Origin: Coleophoma eucalyptorum
Taxonomy: Eukaryota; Ascomycota; Leotiomycetes; Helotiales; Dermateaceae
Length of the DNA stretch: 64,000 nucleotides
Assembly: GCA_026120035.1 (NCBI GenBank)
Contig: JALRME010000057.1
Location: 1 to 64,000 of the forward strand
Direction: 5' to 3'
The notes under the pieces are model-generated. The model ran no database searches, was not told the origin of the DNA, and worked only from the letters and a program-made list of their open reading frames with translations. Shown piece after piece: positions 32,629-44,362 of the stretch. Each line of letters starts with the position of its first letter. Position 1 is the stretch's first letter. A program made the translations under genes and the position numbers.

Positions 32629-33192
32629 GTAGAGCGACAATTCCTTTCAATCCATAAATCTAGCGAAAACGACATTGACCGTGCTTACAAGTTCGCAAGC
32701 AATGTGAGCAATGCTTCATGAGTTTCAGGGAGGTTCCGGGACTCGTTGTCCTTTCTTATGCACCCAAGCAGCACTTTTTTGTAATTATTCGTCTACAATG
32801 GGGTGCTAGCACAAGTTCACACGTCATCGATTGAAGAAGGTCAAATCATGGTGCCTTGATTGCCAAGTACTCTGCGAAACGCAAGTCTACCGACAAACAT
32901 GCTCAAATGCCTAAGGATTGGTGAAGGTATCCCTGCTCATGCTCGCTACTCTCATGATGAGGATTTGGAAGACGAATTGAAGGGCACTTCTATCGTCAGC
33001 ATTCGTTTGTTGGCGTTCGCGTCTATCCTGTTCATTGAAATCAAATATAAAATGTCTCTAATCAAACATCTGACATGGCTTCAAAAGCAAGAGCTATGCT
33101 AGACAAAGAGTGCTCATAACGCCAAATGTTAACAGCTGCGGCTCAGATAGTTTCGAAATATTGACCGTTGCTCTCCATCCTAATAGACAAAC
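32629..33192. other. Intergenic spacer
   Basis: About 560 bp between the small hypothetical frame and the 3' end of the Baeyer-Villiger monooxygenase. Nothing was recognised. Confidence 0.35.
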
Positions 33193-35388
33193 CTAAGCTT
33201 CAACCATTCCCGCCTGAGTGATTGCGTGTGGTGGAAGCCCGTTTAGCTGCTTCTCTCCCATTTTTACATCTACCTTACTTGTTGCACCTGCTTCCTCCGT
33301 TCCATTTTCGCTTGCCGGTTCATACATGTGATCGGTCAACTCCAGATACGCTGATTGAGGCGGGACTGGCGGGTGATCTACGTTTGCCTCGTTGAGGTAG
33401 TAGATATCGAATTCATCGGACACGTCCATGTTGGTTAATCCATTTCCCAGCCATCCAATGGAGTTATTCTCTTCGTATTCGTACTCGAAGTCCTCCCATC
33501 GAGGGTCTTTGAGGGCTCTGAACATGTGCATAGGCGAACCTGTTCATCAAATCAGCAAAAAGACATATACAGCATTGTGAAGGGAATTGCGGAATGATTT
33601 GACTTACCTGGCCAACCTACAGACATTCTTCCGTCTTTGCTGCCTCCCTTGAACCAGCTTCGGCAGTCGGTCATATATGCAGTACCGACGAAGAATTCGT
33701 CGCAATATCGAGTAAAATTATCAACAGCAGATCTCTTGGGGTACATCGCCCTGATTTGCTGTGTTTGTATCTTGGAAATGAGCTCTGTAAAATAGTCGAC
33801 CTCCTTTTCTACAATGAGGAGTAAGCCGCCTAGATTGGCGCTGTTGGGACCCAGGGAAACCATGAAATTCGGGAATTCGTCGACCATCATGGAGAGATAT
33901 GTGCAAGGAGCCTTTTCCCATTTCTCCGCAAGAGTAATTCCATTCTTGCCGATTAATGGGAATCGAGGAATCCATTTGGTCTTGAAGCCGGTGGCACAGA
34001 CAATGACATCAACAGGTCGGTGGACGCCATCCTTTGTGATGATGCCGGTCTCGTCAATACAGTCGATACCAGTTTTAATCACGGTCGTCTTAGAGTCCAC
34101 GAGTGCCTCAAGGTATCCTGGCCCAGGGGTCAAACGACGACATCCCAGTGAGTAGGTCGGAATGAGTTCTTCCACTAGTTCAGGTTTCGAAGCTAATCGA
34201 GCCCTCATGAGATCCTTGAACTTCTTCGACACTTCTTTCTGAACATCGCCTTGATCATTAAGCACGACCTTGAAACCGCGATGTCTGGAAACCTCCAACT
34301 CTGCGGACAGCCATTAGTTGCAGTTTACCGAAAAAAGGCGATATAATTCATCCTTACCCGTTCTAAATTTAAGAAAGGCCTCTGGGTCATTTGCAAACTT
34401 CTCCTTCTGTGCCTGTGTGAGTGCCACTGGAAAAAAAGAGTGAGCAGGCTATCAATATCGTATAGTGGCACAGGGTGCGAAGCTTACACTTTTCTCCCGT
34501 TTCCGTATCCAACTCTGCTAGGATATCGGATGCTGCCGTTGGTGTGATCCATGTCGCTTCCCGAATGTAATGATCAAGCTTGCTGGCCTTCGGTAACATT
34601 GCCGGCACCATTTGAATACCGCTGGATCCATTTCCAATAACGGCAACACTCTTGCCCTATAGGTGAAAAGTGTTAGTCCCCGTACAGAAACTAAGCGACA
34701 AGAGGAGTACGAGTTGAAGCTTACCGTCCAGTCAAACTTCTCGTCCCAGTTGGCGCTGTGGAGAAGTTTTCCCTTGTAAGAGTGTATACCCTGAATGTCA
34801 GGCCAGCTGAAGTCGTTAAGAGGACCGGTTCCAGAAATTAGGACTTCAGCGCTATCCTTGATAATGGTGTTGGTCTCGAGGTCTTTGATCTTAGAAAAGA
34901 AGCACGTGAGTATGGCAAATTCGGTAACAATTTTAAGAGTCGAGATACGAAGCAGACGTGCTCAGACAACAGAGCTTGAGGCAAAACTTCAAACATACCT
35001 CTATTTGCCACTTAGCTGCGGCATCATCCCAGACGGCCTTTACCACCTCGTGGCGGAGCTTGATGTGTCGCATGCAGTCATATTTTGCAGCTATTCCCTT
35101 CCAGTATCTGTGAATCTCAGGAGCTGGAGCGTAGAATTGCGACCACTTCAAGCTCGGCTCAAAGGTGGCTTGATATGCGTATGAAGGAATATCACACGCG
35201 CATCCCGGATACCGGTTCTCGTACCAGGTGCCACCGATATCCGGGTTCTTCTCGTATACTTGTATGGCTGAATTTGGGATCCTTTGGACAATGCGGATGG
35301 TGCTGACGAGGCCCGAGATGCCACCTCCGATGACCACGATTCGTATCGGGCGAGCTTGGTCGACACTACGAGGGGTGACGAGAGGCAT
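33193..35388 (-). CDS. Baeyer-Villiger monooxygenase (class B flavoprotein)
   Basis: A multi-exon gene from ATG 35388 to TAG 33193-33195, about 600 aa. The first Rossmann fold is IVVIGGGISGLVSTIRI, followed by GGTWYENRYPGCACDIPSYAY, the conserved BVMO block (GGxWxxxxYPGxxxD). The fingerprint YKGKLLHSANW corresponds to FxGxxxHxxxW with Tyr for Phe. The second Rossmann fold is SVAVIGNGSSGIQMVP, and YSLGCRRLTPGPGYLEAL and VDVIVCATGFKT complete the family pattern. The C-terminus adds WLGNG, which may be part of the lid, and a polar tail. It inserts oxygen next to a carbonyl, turning a ketone into an ester or lactone using NADPH and O2. It sits between the reductases and hydrolases of the cluster. 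TCGGCCCCGC lies 323 bp upstream (35709-35718). Confidence 0.95.
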
Positions 35389-36785
35389 GTTGGAACTGGC
35401 GGTGGTAATTATGGCGCACGATGGGAGAAGAAAGACGAGGGGGAAATTGGAGTAGCTAAAGGAATGAGCTGGCGGCGAGAGCTTTTGGCAAGATTTAGAG
35501 GAAACATAAATGCGAGAACTACTAGATACATCTTCGCTGTTCCTCGCCTCATCGAACGACCGAGCAGTCCTAATGGTCTGTACCTCACGTGAGGCACTCC
35601 TTGCACATCCTAGACTTTCTTCCCGGGTACGCGCTAACGGCACAGCTCCAGATATTTTCCGACGCGGGGAGTTAGCCTCTAACCACGTTGAGCCGCGTTG
35701 TGGACTGATCGGCCCCGCACCCCACCCCCGCAGGCTTCCCCGCAGGATTTCCCCCGCCCCGTACACTGCCGACTGGATTCAGGCGCGGGTGGATCACTAC
35801 CTTCGAAGATACCTAATCAGCTCCTCACTCTAATGTGGAGGACGATGGAACCGTTTGTCGTACGTTCCAGTGGAACGCTCGAATCACGGTACATCCTGGA
35901 TCCTCTAACCACGAGTTCGCCCCTCGGACTTTGCTCTCGCCGCGTACGAGTATGAACAAGGCTGAAGTAAGATCAATGCAGTGCGGGGTGTGTCTTGAAA
36001 GGAACTATACAACTATTGCAAGGACTACGAAGGGATAATAGTTGAACTACAAAGAGTTCAACAAAAGAGTGCGGGCGAGCTTTTATATTGTACAGGGGTA
36101 ATCTCTTGAATCGCTTCCAGAGAGGAGTGAGACTGCTCTCAGCAGTCTCAGCCTCAGCCTTGCGCCGTGTATGAGACTTGCCACGTGAACAACCAGAACC
36201 TGGAAACCTTCATCCAAGCATGCTACACCGTAACACTTCTCTATTCTGTAATAGTCTTGGGGTCAACGCTGGCTTTGGAGACATTGCCGGAAAGTGCTGG
36301 AGATTCAAGGATGCGTGAGGTGCGTGACTCTTATATTACAATATCCACCTGCGACTGCAAACGTTGACATCGTAGTCAAGGACAATCAGATACAGCTGGT
36401 TGTAAAACTCCTTCGCTTGACGTCTCGAATGAACTGTAAAGAGTGGCCGAGGTAGGCCGACTGCGTAGTCATGATATCGTTATTATCCATGGACACTCAT
36501 TGCGTCTGTCACATACGGTGAATGGGAAAAACAGTGAGCTTTGGAATGGTCGTTTGCAAGAACAACAATCGTTATATAAAGAAGGGTGCTACTACAGCTC
36601 CATTACTACCAAGCAGACAACGCCTTCTCCGATTGGAAGATATCCGAGGCGCAAACATTTGTATATCAACTGCGAGACGAACGGACAGAAGTAGCGTGAA
36701 GCAATCTAATGAACAGGAAAGTCTAGATGCGAAGCGAGTGGCCGTAACCCATGCACGTAAAACAATATCATTCTCATCCCAATCG
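35389..36785. promoter_or_regulatory. BVMO promoter and downstream region of the NTF2-FMO
   Basis: About 1.4 kb. It holds TCGGCCCCGC at 35709-35718 followed by C-rich words (CCCCACCCCCGC, CCCCGCCCCG). The frames across 35400-36700 look like chance GC-rich and AT-rich frames; none is accepted. Confidence 0.45.
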
Positions 36786-39161
36786 CTATTTTGCACTGTA
36801 CAAGGGCAGAGGCACACCCTCGAGGTCTGCTTTGATCTGGAGTGCCAAAAACCGAGATCCGAATCTTGCCCATGGCGCTCCCCCTCCCATGTACCAGATC
36901 GCAGGATCTGCTCTATAGTCAGCGCTGTCATGATCCCCCAATTGACCTGAAATAGGGTCTCTTACGCTTCATTGGTTTGAATGCACCATTGAGTTCTCCT
37001 TCATCGTCGATGCCCCAGAAGTCATCCAGGCCTGGTCCAACATCGGCGCCAACAAGCTTGATAGCTTCCAGGCGCATGTTGCTTTGGAATCCGGTGCAGA
37101 ACATAATCACATCAGCATCAATCTTACTTCCGTCCGAGAATTGTAACCCAGATGGAGTGAAAGCTGTGATCTTTGCGCCGTTCTTGACCTTGATCTGTAT
37201 TTGATTCAAATTAGCACACCGAACAATTTAGACAGGTGGCAGGATGAGGGATTTGGCGATCGGGCTAAGTGAAGAACTTTACCTTTCCAGCAATGATTTT
37301 GGCGGCGCCACCCACATCAGTGTGGTGGCCACCCGCACCGTCGCCGAACGTGCACTTGACCATGTCCGCAGAACGTTCGACCAGGAATCCAGCACGCTCC
37401 AGTGCGTCCAGCCTTTCAGGATCCCGTTCCATATGACCGCGGTAGTAATTGATTGACATCAACCTTGCCACGGCCACTGGTAAAGTGATAGCTCGCCTGT
37501 CTGCGAGTTCGAGCGGGGTGTGTTTGTTGTAGTTTACTGTAATGAGCCAAGTCAGACTTTATTGAACAACACAATCTCTTCAAGTCACTACTCACCGTCG
37601 GTTGACTGTTGGTACCATTCTATAGGAAAAACGGCTTGTCGAATAATTAGCTTTGATAACATGTAGAGGTGAACAAGCGAATGACTTACGCGTTGCACTA
37701 CGCTGAACCATTGTTACCGATGAACACTCAGCGTCTACCATGTCCTCCGCCACGTCATGAGCTAGTGATAAGAAGTTAGATACTAAATAAATGATTAAAC
37801 TCATATAGTCGACTCACCGGTATTGGCAGATCCCACTATAACAGCGGACTTTCCTTTCCAAGCATGGGCAGATGTGTAGTCAACAGAGTGCAGAAATTCT
37901 CCACGATACAGGTCCTGCATACGAGTCGTTAGCTTTACAGGGATTCAAAAATACGACAGGATTTGTGCTTAGCTCACCCGACCGGGTATGTTGGGAATAT
38001 TTGGTACTACTCCCAAGCTTCCAATAGCGAGGACTAGATGCCGTGTCTTCAGGCTTATGGTTTCTCCGCTCTTGTCGACACTCAGAGTCCAAAGCTTCGT
38101 GCTTGCATCGTACGATGTGTTTTTGAGTTGAGAAGAACATGATATGTTCTATGTCAATTTGTCAGCGTATTGTTCGTACTTTTCCTGCTGTGAGCCACGT
38201 ACAAGTCCTTGTAATTTGACATATTTCTTGTATGTGCGAATGAGGTCCATACGTTTGGGATAATTTGGAACGTCTTCATCAAAGCATCCAGCAAGAGGGA
38301 ATTCAGCAAAGTCCTTGGTGGTGTGAACTATACATAGTGTCTGATTAAGTCACTGTGACACGAGTGGGAAGCAGGGTAATGGACATCCTCACATTTAGCA
38401 GATTCGTACCGATTCTTCCAGTTGTCTCCTACCTCAGGGTGCTTCTCCAAGACAAGGCACTGAACCCCCATGGCCTTGAGGCGAGCCGCGATACACAGTC
38501 CGGAGAACCCGGCTCCTACGATGACGCATTGGTAAAACTCGTTCTCTTGGATGGCAACGTCCAGGGGATGTTCCGCAGTGGTCCCATTCCCGTTCACTTG
38601 GGTCCCGTTCACTTGGGCCGGGGCGCGATCTGGACCGGGAAAGCCTTTGATCTCTTCTAGTACCGTGGTAAGCATCCAAATCTTCCATTGTGAGGACGAA
38701 TCTTGCGTGAGACCGATAGAACCTGAGCACGAAAGCCCAGGGCGACCCTGAGTCTCAAATGTGTAATCGGCCTGAATCCATGAATTATCTGTTCCCGTCC
38801 GAACGATATTGGCGGTCCCAATCGAAAATCTGAAGTTCGTGGGCCGGTGAATCAATCCGAGCTTCTTCCAGACTGACACGATGCGCGGTGCCGTATACAA
38901 CGTGCGGAAAGTTCCTGTGAGCGCGCAAAGATCTCTCCAGACGGCATTTGGAATCAACACATCTTCCTCTAGCTGTTCTAGCTGGCGTATCGCAGCCGCC
39001 GCAATGGCACTGAGGTCGGCTTCAGGGTCGATGTTCGTCTTTGGGAGAGAGAGTGGGAGGGACTCGAAGAGCAACCGGTTTTGCTCTTTCGGGGGCAACT
39101 GCTCCTGCAGCGACAATGAAAGTGGGACTTGTTCCATAGTCATGGTCGTTTGATTAGCCAT
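36786..39161 (-). CDS. Flavin-containing monooxygenase with N-terminal NTF2-like domain
   Basis: Many exons, from ATG 39161 to TAG 36786-36788. About 200 N-terminal residues form an NTF2/SnoaL-like segment (AAAIRQLEQLEEDVLIPNAVW ... WKIWMLTTVLEEIKGFPG) joined by an Asn/Gly/Thr linker to the flavoprotein. The flavoprotein has VIVGAGFSGLCIAARL (FAD Rossmann), EVGDNWKNRYESAK, YRGEFLHSVDYTSA (FxGxxxHxxx-type fingerprint), AVIVGSANT (NADPH Rossmann), ADVIMFCTGFQSNM (ATGF-like), and the last exon IWYMGGGAPWARFGSRFLA and LQIKADLEGVPL. This architecture is typical of fungal YUCCA/FMO-like oxygenases, some of which do Baeyer-Villiger or N-oxidations. It is head to head with acetoacetyl-CoA synthetase across a 1-kb promoter holding TCGGCCCCAC. 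Confidence 0.9.
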
Positions 39162-40185
39162 GTGAGGACTGTAAGATTGTTCAAAGAGGGATCAAAGGAC
39201 GTGGGCGCACGGCGCGTCAACAGGACAGATAAGGATTAAGAATGAGATACACTTCGGCCTACGAAGATGAAAAAAAAAACCTGTAGTGCTACGAGCGACA
39301 CTTCGAGATATGGGCCGAGACCAAAACAAAGACCGGGATTAGAATCAATCAATTGTCGATTCCGGGCGGAGTAGTATAGTACAAGCCGGATCCCGGCGCA
39401 GGACAGAAACTAGCTTGGAGCAAATAGAGGCACAGCAAGACGGGGAGATTGTTGTTTGCCAGTCGGGAGGTTCGGTGTCGAACAAAACGAACATACCGAG
39501 TTACCCATTGTGACGAGCAAAGTACCCTACGGAGTGCAGGAGCGCTAGTGAGGAAGATCCGGGGGGCGAATACTGCCTTCTGATAGTGTGATATGGGGGC
39601 TAGCGTGCCAATCAGGATAAATTCTCCATGATAGAAGATGGTTGAACTGCCGACCCGCAGCGGATGCGCCTGAATTGCTGAAGGTTCGAATGAGCTCGCC
39701 CGGCCCTTCGCTACATGCCATCTTGGGCTACCCGAATTACAATAGCACCGGATGTAGACGAGAAAGATGATGTCGGCCCCACCGCTTCGGCTCCAGACTT
39801 CAGAATTGGAAAAGTCAAGCGACACCCCGCAGCTGGTCCACCTTCTAGAACCGACGAAAGGCGCTCCCACCCCCTGCCACCGCGCTGATTGTGTGACTGG
39901 CGATGGCCGGTCGTTGGGCTGTAATTCTCCAAATCGAAATCGATCCTAGCTCTGGGTGCGAAGCGTGAACTCTTTCACCAAACTCAAGTCACTGCACGGG
40001 CGCATCGCCGGACCACCTGACGACCAATTGCTGAGGATAGGTTGGTGTAGCCGTCGGTGAGCCTACAGACGGCATCAAGTCGCGTCTCAGATCTCGTCCT
40101 GATAACACCCAGCCTACCGTGACGTTTGTGCCTGGCAAAGATCGCAACCTCAAAAAAGTAGGGTTTCTGAGCCCCTCACCTCGCC
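39162..40185. promoter_or_regulatory. Bidirectional promoter, NTF2-FMO / acetoacetyl-CoA synthetase
   Basis: 1,024 bp between divergent starts. It has TCGGCCCCAC at 39773-39782, 404 bp before the synthetase ATG and 612 bp from the FMO ATG. The open frames inside lack protein character. Confidence 0.5.
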
Positions 40186-42440
40186 ATGGCATCCTCTTCG
40201 AACGCGTCAGTGCAGAAAATGCCTCGAAAGCTGTGGGAACACTCCGACCGCCAGTCGACTCGCATGTGGAAATTCATGCAGAAGGCCAATCGCAAATATG
40301 GACGCACTATGAAATCCTTCAACGACCTGTACGCCTGGAGTATCAATGACGATACACGCGATCACTTCTGGCGGACCCTCTGGGATGAAGTCAGCTTGGT
40401 ACACGAAGGCTCCGCCCAACAGGTCTTCGATCAAGGCGCACGGATGGACAGCGTCCCGGAGTGGTTTCGCGGCGTACGATTGAATTTTGCGGAAAATATT
40501 CTCTATTCTAAAGGAACGGGTGCCAGTGACCGATCAACCGTTGGCAAAGAGGATGAGAAAATCGCGATTACTGAGGTACGAGAGGGCGGATCCAGCGTGA
40601 AGCCATATTCTTGGGGCCAACTACGGGCAAGAGTTGCACGACTAGCGCGCGCAATGGCAACCCACGGGGTTGGACGAGGAGATAGGGTAGCTGTGGTGGC
40701 AAGCAATAGTATCGACACTCTGTGCGTTTTCCTAGCCACGACTGCTTTAGGAGGGATTTTTAGCAGTAGTAGTACGGACATGGGAAGTCAAGGGATACTA
40801 GATCGGTTGTTACAAATCCAGCCAAAGTGGGTGTTTATGGACGATGGAGCCGTATACAATGGGAAAATATTGGATTTGAGACCAAAGATCAAGCAAGTTG
40901 CAGCAACTATGGCGCAGACCCAGGCATTTCAGGGCATAGTCGTCATCCCTAGGTTCAACACGCCCTCAGACATTACTTCCATAGCTCAGACCAGACCGCT
41001 CGCCCAATACCTCGAGGGTTTTCCGTTGGGAGATGCCGCGATTAAGTTCGAGCGTGTGCCTTTCCGCGATCCTTGTTTGATTGTCTATTCGAGTGGAACG
41101 ACTGGAATGCCGAAATGTATTGCCCATTCCGTGGGCGGTCTTCTAGTCAATGGCAGCAAAGAAGGCGCACTTCACCACGAGCACGGGCCGGACACGGTCA
41201 CTTTACAATATACAACGGTGAGTACTGCCCTCGACTCCAGCAGGTCTTTGGAACATAAATGACTTTGAGCATCATCTAACGCTTGCAGACCGGCTGGATC
41301 ATGTATCCCCTCGCAGTTCTCGACCTCTTAAGCGGCTCTCGCGTGGTCCTGTACGATGGCTCGCCATTCCAGCCTGATCTGACCATGTTACTTCGACTGG
41401 CGAGTGAGCAAGGGGTTACGCAATTCGGTATTTCGCCGCGCTACCTCGAGGACTTGCGAAAAAACGGCATTACGCCGCGCAAGATGTACGATTTGTCTAA
41501 GCTACGTCGTGTCATTTCTACGGGTATGATCCTTCACGACCAACTCTTCGAGTGGTTCTACGACGAGGCATTTCCAACACACGTAGTGATCGGTAATCAG
41601 TCAGGTGGGACGGATCTTGCTGGCTGCTTTCTTATTGACAATCCATTATCGCCTCTATATGTCGGAGGCTGTCAAGGCTTCAGCCTCGGACTGGCAGTCA
41701 AAGCCTATGAACAGGTCGATCCAGGCAACGAAGATTGTAAAGAAGGCAGGGAGGTCCCAAATGGCAGCATCGGAGAACTTGTGTGTACAAAACCATTCCC
41801 GAACATGCCACCACTATTCTGGGGCAAGGATGGCGCCCAGAAATATCACAGCGCATACTTCGAACGTTTCGAAGGTAAGTGGTTCCCTCAGCCAATTTTC
41901 AGCCCTAAAATCGTATAGCACAGCTCACTATTTGCAGACGTCTGGACCCACGGGGACCAGATCGAGATTCATACGAGCACAGGACAGATAACTCTACACG
42001 GTAGATCCGACGGAGTCTTGAATCCCAGTGGTATTCGGTTCGGCTCTGCCGAGATATACTCGGTGATAGAAGCCAACTTCCCCGATGTGGAAGAGAGCCT
42101 TTGCGTAGGTCAGCGTCGTCCTCAAGACACCGACGAAACGGTGCTGCTTTTCCTGAAGATGGCTCCCGGACGCTCCTTTTCCAAGCAACTTGCTACAGAC
42201 ATCGGCCAGAGCATTGCGAAGTTGCGATCCAAGCGCCATGTTCCACGGTACATCTTCGAGGCGCCGGAGCTTCCTGCCACCATCAACGGTAAAAAGGTCG
42301 AGTCGCCAGTGAAGCTCATTGTTAGTGGAAAAACAGTCAAGCCAAGCAGTACGCTGGCGAATCCCGAGTGTCTGAAGTTCTTTTACAAGTTCCAAAACGT
42401 GGAACAACTGGTAGGAAAGATATCTACGGCGAAATTGTAA
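40186..42440 (+). CDS. Acetoacetyl-CoA synthetase-type adenylate-forming enzyme
   Basis: Three exons, 40186-41217, 41289-41874 and 41938-42440, give 706 aa, close to the family length of about 650-700. Near the N-terminus are RKLWEHSDRQSTRMWKF and LNFAENILY. The AMP-binding P-loop is IVYSSGTTGMPKCIAHSVGG. GWIMYPLAVLDLLSG, GISPRYLEDLRK, GNQSGGTDLAGCF, WTHGDQIEI (motif A8 Asp) and GRSDGVLNPSGIRFGSAEIY follow. The adenylation Lys is in LPATINGKKVESPVK. It activates acetoacetate or a similar short oxo-acid to its CoA thioester using ATP. In the cluster it is the natural last step, feeding the acid released after Baeyer-Villiger oxidation and hydrolysis into central metabolism. Exact acid specificity is not visible. 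Confidence 0.94.
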
Positions 42441-42839
42441 AATTTCGCGTTGGAATCAGAGCAAAGGGGGCATCACTGTAGCAAGACTGACTACTGTATC
42501 GCGTTGTGTGGAGCCGGGGGTTGCTTAGTTGTTCGTCGGCAATGCCACTTGAATATGAATACAGTAATCATTGTGTGCTAGTAGCCAGTACCTTGATCGT
42601 GTTTCAGCTTAATTTTAGCATTGGAATTTCAAAAATTGAACCAAGGGTTATAATATATATGACTTTTCCTTGAACAGCTCCTCCCTTCCTCGCGTGCACC
42701 ACGTCCAACAGATTTTTGGTTCGTGGATAGAGTCACGGAAAGGCTTCCTATTCAAATAGTAAACAAACTTCGTGATGCTAGCACGCACTTTCACAGTTGT
42801 CCATTCAAATTGCTGTCAAGTTATTTACTACTCAAGCTA
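42441..42839. other. Convergent spacer
   Basis: About 400 bp between the 3' ends of the synthetase and the alpha/beta hydrolase. AT-rich; nothing was recognised. Confidence 0.4.
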
Positions 42840-43712
42840 CTATAGATGGGCTTTTAGCAGTTTCGCTAGAACCTTCGACACCTCCTCAGGCTTCTCGACA
42901 ATTGGAAGGTGGCCAGCTTCAGGAATGATGATCAAATCCGCTCCCGTGCCGCCATACTTCTCCGCTAGCTCCTTCATGGCCCCGTTGATGGGCAGATCGT
43001 CGGCACCCGCAAGGAAGATTGCTGGCACTTTGACCTTTTCAACTCCAGTGAGGACATCATATGACGAGATCGCATTGACGATGCTCTTGAAACCGTCCAG
43101 ACTGTTCACATATGTCATCTTGTTGAGCGTCTCCACGATCTTTTCCTTCGGTCCACCGTCATAGGTTGCGGGGGAGAGCCATCGCTTGACTGTGACAGTG
43201 CCCAGCTCTGATCCGATAACGCGAGCACCCTCGGCATCTTTGGGAGCCTCCTTGTCGTCTTCCGATATCTTGATTCGGTCGGTCCAGGCATTGCCGAAGC
43301 CAGGCGGACTCTTGGGGAAAAAGTCGCAAGGGAGAATGGTGGCCACGCGCTCCGGGAACTTGAGGACCAGGTTGACGGCCGTGATACCTCCCAAGCTGAC
43401 TCCCATCACCGCTGCGGCTTTTGAAACTCCAACATGATTGAGAAGCGCGACTATGTCCTCCGTCAAAATGTCAACGGTCAAGGGTCGCTCGCCGCCCTTG
43501 TTTGAGCGTCCGCGGTTGTCGTACCGCAGAATCCGGTATTTCTTGTTCTCTGGGACCGCGTGAAAGGATGCGACGAATTTATCCCAGAGAGGCATATCCG
43601 CCAAACTCGGGTTGCTGAGGACGATGAGCGGTGCATCGGGTCCTTCACCACCGTCTAGGCGGTACGGAATGGAGAATCCATCCGCCATTGTGGCGGTTTC
43701 GATTAAACTCAT
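42840..43712 (-). CDS. Alpha/beta hydrolase, 3-oxoadipate enol-lactonase-like
   Basis: An intronless gene of 290 aa from ATG 43712. Canonical alpha/beta-hydrolase features: oxyanion segment LIVLSNPSLADMPLWDKF, YRILRYDNRGRSNKG, nucleophile elbow AVMGVSLGGITAV (GxSxGG), acid Asp in FLAGADDLPIN, and catalytic His in IIPEAGHLPIVEKPEEVS. The pattern is closest to enol-lactone hydrolases of the beta-ketoadipate type and related lactonases. No signal peptide is present, so it is cytosolic. Head to head with the zinc alcohol dehydrogenase, it is the obvious candidate to open an ester or lactone produced by the Baeyer-Villiger enzyme; that is inferred from context. Confidence 0.92.
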   Translation of the reverse strand: MSLIETATMADGFSIPYRLDGGEGPDAPLIVLSNPSLADMPLWDKFVASFHAVPENKKYRILRYDNRGRSNKGGERPLTVDILTEDIVALLNHVGVSKAAAVMGVSLGGITAVNLVLKFPERVATILPCDFFPKSPPGFGNAWTDRIKISEDDKEAPKDAEGARVIGSELGTVTVKRWLSPATYDGGPKEKIVETLNKMTYVNSLDGFKSIVNAISSYDVLTGVEKVKVPAIFLAGADDLPINGAMKELAEKYGGTGADLIIIPEAGHLPIVEKPEEVSKVLAKLLKAHL

Positions 43713-44362
43713 GGCGTCGTCTGTAGTGGGCTGCCGTAGGACAGTGATTGAGACAAATAGCGACTATTCCGCAGGAGAGTAGAGACTCGAGAGATGGCAG
43801 GTTGCGCTCGGGATATATGGCGTCCCTTCGACCCAACACCCCTCTCTAGGCTGCTGTAACAAACCATCTTTGGCCGCATGCAGACAACGCCAAACAGTAA
43901 GATCACCGGACGAGCGAAGCATAGCAAGGTCGGGCTGAGTGCCTTGACCTAACTCAAGCATTTTACATGTCTCGCGTTGATCAAGGCGCGAGGTCCGACG
44001 TCGTTGGAGAAGAAAAGAGTCCACACCCAGGTGGGATCCCCAGATTTCTGGCATTATTCAAAGGTGGGGCCGAGAGGGGGTGGGGTCAAGTCAGGATGCG
44101 GGATGGATCTCGAACTTCGGGAATTCACTGCCGAAGTCTGGGGCCGAGAGGGGGTGGGGTCAAGTCAGGATGCGGGTCCATGTTCGGGATGGATCTCGAA
44201 CTTCGGGAATTCACTGCCGAAGTCTGGGCGGCTCTCTGCGGGGTACACATGACAGCGCGGCGCGCCTGGCTTAAAGATGCAACGCCAAAGTAAAATGCGA
44301 TGGAGAGCAAAACATTCTTCATCTTCTCCCATTGAGTGCGGAATCGAGTATTCTAGGTAATT
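43713..44362. promoter_or_regulatory. Bidirectional promoter, lactonase-like hydrolase / zinc dehydrogenase
   Basis: 650 bp. It includes an imperfect tandem duplication (44067-44226, listed separately). GTGGGGCCGA at 44064-44073 is the reverse complement of TCGGCCCCAC, and the second repeat unit begins with a near copy (CTGGGGCCGA). Confidence 0.55.
44067..44226 (+). repeat. Tandem promoter duplication, units of 74 and 86 bp
   Basis: Unit 1 (44067-44140) and unit 2 (44141-44226) both run from GGGCCGAGAGGGGGTGGGGT to ACTGCCGAAGTCTG with no visible mismatch. Unit 2 has an extra 12 bp (TCCATGTTCGGG) after GGATGCGGG. The near-identity indicates a recent duplication. Each unit opens with the cluster motif core on the minus strand. 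Confidence 0.9.
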
